A stretch of DNA of 64,000 nt from contig NW_024881532.1 of the NCBI RefSeq assembly GCF_019059575.1, positions 1,116,001 through 1,180,000 on the forward strand. The letters are read 5' to 3'. Under the pieces are notes generated by a model, which searched no databases, was not told the DNA's origin, and saw only the letters and a program-made list of their open reading frames with translations. Position numbers and translations under genes: made by a program. Position 1 is the stretch's first letter, and the number at the start of each line of letters is the position of its first letter. Below, piece by piece: positions 54,788-64,000 of the stretch. The stretch is from Amphibalanus amphitrite. Lineage: Eukaryota > Arthropoda > Thecostraca > Balanomorpha > Balanidae.

Positions 54788-56290
54788 TTAACCCTCGCCG
54801 GCACAGGGAGATGTAGCCTCCCCTAATGTTTTTCGCGAATAACTCGCGTAAAAAGCGGCCGATCGCGACGAAACTTTCAGTACCCTCGCATTCATCAATT
54901 TTACACTTGCCCTGAAAATTTCATGACCCTGACCCAATGACCTATGACCTGTGACCATGTCATAAGCCAATGACCTGTGACCTGTGACCTACTTTCCGAG
55001 ACCATGTTTGGCCGAAATCGCGACTCGGCGTATGTCGGCTCGCATCAGCCGCGCGTTTGAAGCTTTTCGTGGTTTCAAACGTTCAAGGATGTGATTATGT
55101 TGCTCCCATGCATAAGGGTGGATGTCAAGGTCATCCGAAGGTCAGGTCAGGTCATTAACCTTCGGTGACCTCGGTTCACTCTTTCGAGTTTTACATGTTT
55201 CTAAGCTAGTTTTTGGAGCTGAATTCGAATTTAGCAACCATTTGAACATTTACGAAGTAGTTTTGGTGCCTTTGTAACATGTTACGAACCTGTCAGAGGC
55301 GGTTGACACGTGCTACAAATGCCCGTAACGACCCCTACTGGTTGACCTGACCTGACCCGACCTGGTCTTAATGCTTAAAGACATCATCTGTGTTAAAAAC
55401 TAACACGATATTCGTGATCAGCACCCTGAAAAGCCCCATAGCAGCCACACTTTACGACTTTCTAACAGGTCCCGATTTTCCCGACTTTTCGGTGATTGAC
55501 CTGACCTGGAAGGTCAACCGATGACCTTATTTCAAAGATACCTAGCGCCTTTGCATGGGCTGTTCGGGCCGCATAGGCGCGGGAGCCGGGGGGGCAGTGG
55601 GGGCAGCTTGCCCCCCCCCAACTCTGGGGCCGTGGGGGCGGTGCCCCCACAGCTTTGAAACGGAATACCACACTTTTTTTGCAAATGTTTTCTTTTTTTG
55701 TTGAAAAAGCCGAGGGGTGAAAAATAAGTGGCCTAAAACCGGTGAGAAAACTAGATTTGGGGGTAACCTAGGTTAATCTCTATTATGGTGTGCCCCCCCA
55801 GTCGGAAAGTAGTTCCCGCGCCCCTGGTTCGGGGAGCTCAATCTACTGAATTAGCTAGCTGGTAATGACACCGGTACGCTTGGAATGAGATCAAATGTAA
55901 AAGATAAAACACCACCTTCTCCGATTGACCGCCTCACCCGACCGACCGGCGTCGACTCGACCCACACTTGTCGACGCCCAGATCAATCTTCCTACAATTG
56001 ACGCGGCTGATGGCATGCGTGACTAACAGTGCGGTATACCCGATCGCAGCCCCAGGACCAGCCTTGGGGACTTTGACCTGACCTTTGAGACCACCAGTTG
56101 ACCCAAGACTTAGACAGTTGGGTAGGACCCAACTGGGTACCTACCCCCAACCGCTGCGTCTCATAACGTTGCACACACTTGCTTTCCTATGAAGCTCTTA
56201 GCTCAATTAGATGTGAGACGTCGAAGGGCTGCACCTCCCCTCGGCCGGAACTTATGTAGAAAACTGATAGGTATGGCGAGGGGTTCCTCG
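54788..56290 (+). mobile_element. TTAA element sharing its TTAA with its neighbour
   Basis: Begins TTAACCCTCGCCGGC at the very TTAA that closes the previous element. The right end (GTAGAAAACTGATAGG-N4-GGCGAGGGGTT) matches the right end of 61768-62817 but has lost the final TTAA. AGGTCA/TGACCT words are dense at 54920-55530. It contains the small MITE at 55572. Confidence 0.65.
55572..55826. mobile_element. hAT-like MITE with CATAGGCGCGGGA end
   Basis: Left end CATAGGCGCGGGAGCC and right end GTTCCCGCGCCCCTG. GTTCGGGC precedes it (two bases off) and GTTCGGGG follows, a likely damaged 8-bp duplication. Hairpin-rich interior (GGGGGCAGCTTGCCCCC). Confidence 0.6.
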
Positions 56291-56629
56291 CCATACCCAT
56301 CGGTTTTCTACACACAGAGAGGGAGTAGGGTTGGTCTCGCCTTTTCGCCCCCGAGCTAGAGCATCGCGGGAAAGACGAGCGTATGAGCCGTTACGAGTTG
56401 CAGCTAGTGGTGGTACCTAACTTTCATAGGCGTAGGAACAGGGGGGGCCAGGTGGGCAAGTGCCCACCCACTTTTCGTGGTGGGGGGGGGGCCAACCATG
56501 TGTTTTGGCCCACCCACTTTTTACTCGAGGCCCCTCGTCTCGATTTGAGAGGACGTTGTCACCTTCCAGAATAAACAAACTCGGTAAAAATAAGTTCCAC
56601 GAATCCCCACGCACGGACTCTCAAGGGGC

Positions 56630-57745
56630 CGTGATGGATCCAAGGAGGCCCTCTGTTCATACTTGTCAGTCGAAGCCCCTGAGACTGATGGCCTGAGAGG
56701 CCCTAGTGGATCTGAGGAGGCCCCAATATCCACACTGGTCTGGGGAGGCCCCTGACACTGGCGGTCTGGGAGGCCCCTCTATCCACACTAGTCAGAGGTC
56801 TGACACTGGTGGTCTGGGAGGCCCCAGCTCCATCCACACTAATCAGAATAGGCCCCTGACACTGGCGGTCTAGCCGAGCCCCCCTACCCTCACTAGTCAG
56901 AGGAGGCCCCTCTATCCTCAGTAGTCAGAAGAGGCCCCTGAGACTGATGGTCTGGGAGGCCTATCCATCTACACTGTAGTCAGAGGAGGCCCCTGAGACT
57001 GGTGACCTGAGAGGCCCTTATAATCACACCAGGCAGAAGAGGCCCATGAGACTGATGGACTGAGAGGCCCTTCTATTTATATTGGCCACAGGAGACCCCC
57101 AAAACTTTCGGACTGGGAGGTCCCTCAATCCGGCACCAGTCAGAGGAGTCCCCTGAGACTGATGGCCTGGGAAGATCTTATAATCACACTAGGCAGAGGA
57201 GGCCCCTGAGACTGATGGTATGAGAGGCCCTCATATTCACATCAATCAGAAGAGGCCCCCGAGGCTGATGGCTGTGAGGCCCTTCTGTTCATATAACTGG
57301 CCACTGGAGGTCCCTGAAACCGGTGGTCTGGGAGGGCCCTCTATCCAAACTAGTCAGAAGAGGCCCCTGGGACCGATGGTCTGAGAGGCTCTTATATTCA
57401 TACTGGCCACAAGAGGCCCCTGAGACTGATAGTCAGAGAGGTCCACTCGTGATGAATCTGAGGGGGCCCTCTATCCACATTTACACTTTTCTAGGGAGGC
57501 CCCCGAGACTGATGGTCTGAGAGGCCCTTTTATTTATACTGTCCACAGGAGCCCCTGAGATTAATGGTCTGAGAGGCTCTTCTATTTATACTAACCAGAA
57601 GAGGCCCCTAGGATTGATGGTCTAACAGGCCCTTCTATTTATACTAGCCAGAGGAGGTCCATGAGACTGATAGTCAGAGAGGCCCTTCTATTCAAACTAG
57701 GCAGATGAGGCCCCTGAGAATGATAGTCCGAAGAGCCATGCGGCG
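56630..57745 (+). repeat. Minisatellite A, unit about 50 bp
   Basis: More than twenty drifting units on the theme GAGGCCCCTGAGACTGATGG, TCTGAGAGGCCCTTCTAT, TCATACT-GTCAGAG. Confidence 0.85.
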
Positions 57746-57789
57746 GCAACTGGCCGTGGCCATATTTCGGCTCGGTAGGGCCCCACAGA

Positions 57790-58420
57790 GCTCATGAGAG
57801 CACCTCAAGGGCTCCTAAGTAGACACGCTTATCCCCATAAGGGTGCCACGCCGGCTTCTGAAGGCTCCTTGTAGGCATCTAAGGGCCCTTTCCGGCCTCT
57901 AACGGCTCCAGCCGCCTGTGATGGCTCCACATCAGTGTTTATGAGCGCCACACAGCGGCGCCTTTGAGGGTCATACTAGTGTCTCTTAGGGCCCTATATC
58001 GGTGGCTCTGGGGGCCCCACACCTGCGCCTCTGTGGGCCACCACACCTGTGCATCTCAAGGCTCTATACTTACATCTGAAGGACCCACACCGACACCTCT
58101 GAGGGCCCCACACCAGTATCTCGGAGCTCTGAAGGCCCCACACCGGTGACTCTGAGGACTCATCGGCTCCTGAGAGCACCATGTTGATGTCTAACGGCTC
58201 CACAAGGCCACTGAAGGCACCACACAAGCTCTCACTGAGCTCTAATGTCCGTGTACCGGCCTCTGAGGGACTTAAGCCAGCGCATTTATAGCTCCACACC
58301 AGCAATTGTAAGGGCTTCACACTGAAGTATCTGAGGGTTCCACACCGGTGTCTCTAAGGGCCACATACCGGCATCTCTGAGGGCCCCATACCGGCGTCTC
58401 CGAGGTCCACATCTGGCGGG
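57790..58420 (+). repeat. Minisatellite B, unit about 33-37 bp
   Basis: Units on the theme GCCCCACACCGGTGTCTCTGAGG, repeated about fifteen times with drift. Confidence 0.8.
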
Positions 58421-58499
58421 CACCCATCAGCGACTGAAGGTCCCAGACTGTCGACTCCGAGAGCCCCATCTGCGTCTGGGAGCAACATGCGGTCTCTAA

Positions 58500-58935
58500 G
58501 AACCACAGCGGCTCCTCCGTACGAAAGATGGGCGTCTGCATGCCAAAGGGGAGCGTTCTGAGACAGTAGGGCACCTACTTGCAATAGAGGGGCACCTATG
58601 AAGCCCATAGGGGCGCCTCAATGCGAAAGAGGGGTGCCTCTGAGGCCTACATATATGGGCGTCCACAATCCACATGCAATAGAGGTCTGCAAATTGCAAT
58701 TGATCAATGCCATGGGGGTGCATTCATAAGATATAGGGGCGCCGGCATGGCAAAGAGAGGCGCCTTCAAGTGTCCATAAAAGAGAGACGCCTATGATAAG
58801 CGCACATTGTATGCGACAACGGGGCGACTGCGGGGCATATAGGGATGTCTCTGATGGCTACCTATACATAGGGCGCTTATATGCCAAAGAGGGCGCCTAT
58901 GAAGCTAATGGGGGCACCTAGCAAACGAGGAAGAC
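58500..58935 (+). repeat. Minisatellite C, unit about 35-40 bp
   Basis: Units on the theme GGGGCGCCTATGAAGCCCATA, AT(G/T)CAAAGAG, less regular than A and B. Confidence 0.65.
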
Positions 58936-59420
58936 ATTTGTGTAAGGGTTTTCAGGGGTCATGCGCCGTTTGCGGCAAATAGATTCTAAAAAAATCGGAG
59001 GGGGAATAAGTTGGTGGTATAAATGGTGGAATATAAATGGGGAATAAATGGTGCGGACTTTCCGCACTGTTCGCTTAAGCGGTTACGCCCCTGGGTAGGT
59101 ACATCTGCCCGATCTCAGAAGCTAGATTTGGAGGTCATACTTGAAAGCAGCCAGCAGGACGAGGCAAAAGTTGGAGGCCCCTGAAAATAGGAGGCCCCTT
59201 GACAGGGTGGCCCACCCACTTTTCATGACGTTCCTACGCCCATGCTAACTTTTAACTCTCGAATAAGCCGGCGATCTCTGAGGTCAGGTCAAGTGCCCCA
59301 AGGTAGAGGATCTGTTTTTGGTACCTATCGCCAAAAATGGTCGCAGAGCCGCGATCTGGGCACCTGGCGTTTGTCATGAATTTGACTGTCAGGTGCGTCA
59401 AGTTTCGTCTGTCTCTATAT

Positions 59421-61767
59421 AGTAAGTACGAAGCTTTCCACCGCCAACTGTTGCTTCTGGCCGATTCGCTCAGGGTAATCTAAAGAGCCTCCAAACGTGA
59501 ATACCCCAGGACATCTAATTTGCTTCTCGTGAGGAGCTGTCACTGCACTGCTACCATTACGCACTGCTCTATCAAATATCGCCATTACGCTGAAAAGGTT
59601 GCTGAAATGTGACCGCATGTTTTCAGAAGCTATCCATGCAGAGCCTGGCAGTCTATGAGGTACTCGATCCTGCGGGTCGCGCACTTACTGCGCAGTCCAT
59701 TGCGAGCCTGCATCTCTGCTTATTTCTAGTGCCGGTCCCCAGTCATCCGAACCAAGCTAAGGAGCAAAGATCGAGAGCGACAGCTCACTATTAGGTACGG
59801 CATCCATGAAAGCGAACCCCGATCATCCGTCATGACGTCTTTGCTTTCCGTCATCCACCCGAAAGGGCACGCACGCTCCGCCCTCAGCTTTCTATGCAGT
59901 ACGTGACATCAAGTCAATCGGAGCACAGACTCGGTAATGGCGGGCGTTCCGGATACCATTACCGACAGCGGTTGACCAGTGACGCAACGCATCACAGCGT
60001 CGGTGATGCAGGGTCTCGCTAATCCCCATCGCCTCCCCAGTCGGCCGCGCCCCTTCAGCCGACGGCCTCAGTGGCGGAGGCAGCACCCCATAGACGATGG
60101 GCAGCTGATCGATACGCCGCGTAGGCGCGCAGCGATATTGATATGCCGTATCAGCATTGAGCGAAACGGGGAACGTACCGGACGGCCTTTATTGGACCGT
60201 ACGGCCACCTCCAGACTCATAGAAACAATGCTTAATGCAACGATAGTCCCAAGACGCGAAGCTACATCCGACCCCCGCAACGGCCGCGCTGTACGCGCCT
60301 TTGCGCCGGTCTGCCGGGCCGACGCGACGGACGTCCCCCCCCCCCTACCCCCTCCTGGCAACAGCTGACCGATAGCGCAGCGACAGACGGTCGACGGTTA
60401 CCGACTGGACGCGAACCCAACCCCGGTTACAGCCGGTATCAACTGGAAGACGGCGTTTAGGACACAACCAAACGAGTGTATCTATAGCAAGGATGTAACT
60501 TTACTTGTCTCATTAGCCATCCGTTTGACGAATCGATGTCACGACTTTTCAGCTTAGCGCTAAAGCGCGTATCACTATCCATTAGCTTAAACCTACTATA
60601 TGTTCGCCTACATCATTGTTCTCAGAAAATCTTGTTGTTCCTTATCCCATTATTACATAACTGCACATCACATGAAGACGAAGACATGAAGAAAACCAAC
60701 GACCCGGTCACCCCCATAGGAGATCTATACCTACGTAACTACCTTATTACAGTGTACCAAATTTGAGCGCAGTCGCCCAAGCCGTTCTCGAGATGTGGAG
60801 GCGACGGATGGACGTGCGCACGTGCAGCAGCGACCTAACAAAGATGCATGGATTGGGAATGCGTCACCCGATCGAACTTCACCGAAGTTCACCTATTGGC
60901 CAAGCATCAGCGAAATTCATTTGACATTCATCGCTTCCAAGTTCCACCAAAGAGCCATGTGAATAGAATGTCTTGGGTTGTTCGTGGTGTGACCGATTAT
61001 ACCCTCACTGTGTTCGAATCACGTACGGAAGCTAAGGGCAGGACCGCGGAGGCTATCACCCCTTCCCGATATGATCCTCTCTTCTGATTTGATTTCCCGG
61101 ACCGTCGTCCGTCACGTTCAAATTTCTTTAAATTGTAACCTATTCAGTCATTCGCTGGGCGAACTCCTGACTGCTTGCTAAAAATACAGTATCACCTGAC
61201 GTCTCTAGGCTGAAACAGACTCTTTCCGCGTTCAGAAAATCGCATGCGAGAGCCTATTCAAACACATTAAGGTGCCGTGCGGTTTAACTATTCGTAGGGC
61301 CAGCCGGTAGGAAACGTGGAGGTAATTCTGCATGTTCGGGACACCCGTGCAATACGCTTACCTTTGCACTAAATAAAAGTTTCGACTTGTCCCTCGCTAG
61401 GTTGAAATTTTCATAACTCACACAGCCAAAGAGCGGAGCAGAGCAGCGAGAGACTGTCCTATCGTTTCATGTTGGTACCTCGTTAGCCGTGCTTGAAATA
61501 GAGGAATCGCCTAGTATTGACGACTCGAGAGCCATAGTGGAATCGCGTCGGATAATGGCCTCAGTGCGTGGGGAAACCTCGCAACTTGACCCTCGACGGC
61601 TATCGGTGACCTCAGTTTTGACCTGAGCCTAAAATCGTCTTAATACCTAATTTTGACACTGCTTGTTATGAGCTAACAATCGCTTTCCTTAGTCTTTTGC
61701 ACCCCACCCCACCCCCCTCCCCTCACCTGGCGAAATTGGCTCCGGCCTCCACCTGGACGCGGGTTAC
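59421..61767. other. Gene-free stretch (probably PNUTS intron)
   Basis: No exon, domain or repeat unit is recognised. A GC-rich patch lies at 59870-60440, with a C run at 60338. The missing PNUTS N-terminal exons are not detectable here. Confidence 0.5.
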
Positions 61768-62817
61768 TTAACCCTCGCCGGCCGAGGGGGGGGGGGGGGC
61801 GGATGCCGCCCCCCCCCCCATAGGTTTTTTTCGCGATAGCTCCGAACACGCTGGCGATAAAGCGCTGAAACTTGGCATGCCTGACCTTTGATTCAAGCCG
61901 GATTTTTTGACACAAACCGCATTTTCGGGTCAGGTCAGGTCACTGACCTATGACGTCATAAGTGAACCTCTGCACGGTCTTCAGATGTCGCAACTTCACA
62001 ACGCCCTCACTGCCAGAGGAGATGTCACAGGGAAATGAAACTTGCAGGATCTAGTATCCATTATGAGTCCCACAACTTGTATATCTCGGATTTTTCCTAA
62101 AGGTCATATGAGGTCAGGTCATTTTCGTGACCTCACCATTATAAGTCAATGGGGAAAAATGAAAACTGCTATTCTGGCGCCGGGAACGATCTCCAACTAT
62201 CTCAAGCACACAGAATCGTGATTTGATGCACTCCTTACAAGGTTAGATGCGTCACTTTTGCAATGTTGACCTTGTGTGACGTCATCAAGGTCATATTAGT
62301 TTTTCGTCAATAACTCTTGATCAAATTGAGCTAGCGAGTCGGGAAAGCCACCAATGGACTCAGGAAGACCTGCCGAATCGAATGATATGCGACATGACCT
62401 CTTTCGACCAACTTCGTGACCTGGGGGTGCTGACCTGACCTTGACCTGAGGTCAACACCCCAAGTTGACCTGACCCGAACAAAAAGTAGGTATATCATTT
62501 GACACGCCTGAGCATGGCAAACACGATGCTGCCGAAATCGCGGCTCTGCGGCCGTTTTTTGCGAAGTTATTCACCAAAAACTAAACCGTACCTTGGGGCA
62601 CGTTTGACCTGATCTCAGAGGTCACCGGTTGACCTAGGACCTTAAAATCGGGTACCAATCTCTGCGTCTCGTAACGGCGCACACGCTCTTTTTTTTTTCG
62701 CGACGCGGTAGCTCCACCAGGGGCGAAACGGCGAGGGGGGTCGTACCCGCCCCGCCCCCCCCCCCCCCCCCTCGGCCGGCGCATATGTAGAAAACCAATA
62801 GGTCCGGCGAGGGTTAA
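61768..62817 (+). mobile_element. TTAA element, complete
   Basis: Starts TTAACCCTCGCCGG and ends CCGGCGAGGGTTAA, with the outer TTAA on both sides. A G-run/C-run hairpin lies at 61785-61819 and a C run plus CTCGGCCGGCG near the right end. Dense AGGTCA/TGACCT words at 61930-62640. No transposase. The best reference copy for the fragments at 28925, 54788 and 56287. Confidence 0.8.
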
Positions 62818-63024
62818 GCATGTGAAGTTAAATATGCTATGTTTCCGGAAGCTGACAACTGACCCGTCAATCGTTGAGTCAAATATTGACCTTCCGTATT
62901 ACCCCCTCCCCCTCCCCGCACTAGGGAGGGCGAGAAATACAGAATACGGGCGAAGGCTTATTAACCCCACCCAAAGTTTGTGGTCACCAAATTTCACGTC
63001 GATACGCGGCGCCGTTCCGGCGCA

Positions 63025-64000
63025 TTAACCCGCGCCCCGCTGGGCTATGCAGCCATACGCGCCCTGCTGGGGGGGGGGGCAGATTCTGCCCCCCCCCCTG
63101 TCTATCTTCCGAACCGATGGTCGTAGAAAGACGGGGAAACGGCAATCGAAAGCTCTCAACAAGGCGGATCTTAAGAACCCAATTTTTTTGCTTAAGTAGG
63201 TCAGAGGTCAGGTCAAGGTCAGGTCAAGGGTACAAAATGCAAGTTTCTACATACAGTATCGGCCTTGCACCGTAAGGCGTAGTTGCCGAAGAATTGACTG
63301 AGACTGATTACCCAAAACGTGTTCTTAGACTACCAAGACAATATTCGTTGCATACAATGTCATTCAAAGGTCAAGGTCAAGGTCAGGTCAGGTCACCAAA
63401 AACAAATTATAGAAAAGGGCATGTGCGACACATGTTTTATGGGTCATTTTACTCATAGAATTCAATAGGCACACTCAATAAGTGATATGGACCACCTCTG
63501 GATGAATTTCAGGTCGAGGTCAGGTCAAGGTCAGGTCAAGTGATGTCAAATTTTGAAGTTGGTTGTTATGGCCTAAAAAAGGTGTCTATCTGATGCAGTT
63601 TTTCACGGCGAATCGAATGGTGCTATTTTTGTTTTCGTACGAGGTCTAGAACTTCCAAAATAATCATTTTTCAAAAAATTTGTGTGTCGTGACGTCATAA
63701 AATTTGACGAATAACTCTCACATTTTTTAACCGATTCTTCTAAAAATTGGTATGTAGGTGCACATAGACCACTTCTCTGACATATATTCCGGTTTATTCG
63801 ATACACTCAAAATTTTGGATTTTATAATTATTTTCCCAAAAAGGTCAGTTTTTTAAAGAAAAAAATTGGGCCAAAATCCAAAATTTTCAAAAAACCGAGA
63901 TAGCCATTTGATAGACAAAGTAGAATCACGTATAACCTTTTTTGTTACGTCTTGATTCGTTTAAAAATGAAGATGTTAGCGGCGTTTGAAATTTTGCCGT
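63025..64000 (+). mobile_element. TTAA element running off the window
   Basis: Begins TTAACCCGCGCCCCGC, the same end as the 3592 element, with a G-run/C-run hairpin at 63069-63098. The body follows the 3592 copy in order: ACGGCAATCGAAAGC, GGTCAAGGTCAGGTCA, ACATGTTTTATGGGTCATTTTAC, ACATATATTCCGGTTTATTCG. The right end lies beyond the window. Confidence 0.78.

Larger units (their letters stand above)
51900..54791 (-). mobile_element. TTAA element interrupted by a hAT element
   Basis: Ends TTAACTCGCGCATGACT (51900) and AGTCATGCGCGGGTTAA (to 54791), inverted with one mismatch. Removing the nested hAT (52282-54064 plus one target copy) leaves about 1.1 kb, the same as its relatives. Hairpins of G and C runs lie near both ends (51917-51939, 54717-54739). 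TGACCTGACCT words fill 54270-54620. The orientation is reversed relative to 3592. Upstream PNUTS intron. Confidence 0.78.
56425..59244. mobile_element. hAT-like element built of minisatellites
   Basis: Left end CATAGGCGTAGGAAC and right end GTTCCTACGCCCATG (one mismatch), flanked by a perfect 8-bp duplication CTAACTTT (56417-56424 and 59245-59252). Subterminal GCCCACCCACTTTTC occurs at both ends. Nearly all of the 2.8-kb interior is three successive tandem arrays. No transposase is seen. The ends resemble the 150-bp CATAGGCGGCGGAAC MITEs. Confidence 0.88.
56287..59420 (-). mobile_element. Inverted TTAA element hosting a large hAT element
   Basis: Read on the minus strand, this copy matches 61768-62817: its end CCTCGCCATACCCATCGG-TTTTCTAC at 56290, TACGAG-TGCAG at 56395, and past the insertion AGGTCAGGTCAAGTGCCCCAAG and GGTCGCAGAGCCGCGATCTG near 59290-59360. 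It lies tail to tail with the previous element, making a local palindrome across about 56255-56325. The far end is not sharply defined. Confidence 0.6.

Overview
The window is animal nuclear DNA. It holds three intron-containing metazoan genes with canonical GT-AG splice sites, separated and invaded by many transposable elements. An arthropod, possibly a crustacean, is my best guess from gene structure and repeat style, but no sequence feature settles the taxon. The base composition swings between very GC-rich islands and AT-rich introns, and long G or C runs are common.

All three genes lie on the minus strand, head to tail. From right to left they are: (1) the 3' part of a PNUTS/PPP1R10-like nuclear PP1-targeting subunit (six exons, 47278-51343, with the N-terminal exons not in view); (2) a complete GPCPD1/GDE5-like glycerophosphocholine phosphodiesterase (eleven coding exons, 18209-37148, with a probable non-coding first exon in a CpG-rich promoter near 45.5-46.1 kb); and (3) a complete V-ATPase subunit G gene (four coding exons, 8252-9644, with a probable 5' UTR exon at 14868). 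I re-derived the exon joins from the sequence. Every phase closes, giving 121, 708 and 510+ residues respectively.

Everything else is repeat-derived or unassigned. Between 30 and 45 kb are a 5'-truncated LINE with a 9-bp target duplication, a truncated Ty3/gypsy integrase with a 3' LTR, a tRNA-derived SINE and a tRNA-like fragment. At both ends of the window, and scattered between, is a group of about 0.9-1.2 kb elements bounded by TTAA plus short inverted repeats. They are packed with AGGTCA-type motifs and carry a G-run/C-run hairpin near the termini. A second group is hAT-like (8-bp target duplications). It includes 150-bp MITEs, an element with GGCTCC hexamer arrays at both ends, and a 2.8-kb element that is almost entirely three minisatellites. 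From 51.9 to 59.4 kb these are nested: mariner inside hAT inside a TTAA element, abutting a second TTAA element, next to an inverted third that contains the minisatellite hAT.

The most unusual structures are a 61-bp inverted repeat (60/61 identical) with clusters of a 16-bp palindrome, flanking the V-ATPase G promoter region 4.5 kb apart, and the TTAA elements, which keep the same terminal hairpin shape while the hairpin sequence changes. I found no CRISPR array, operon, bacterial gene or complete virus.
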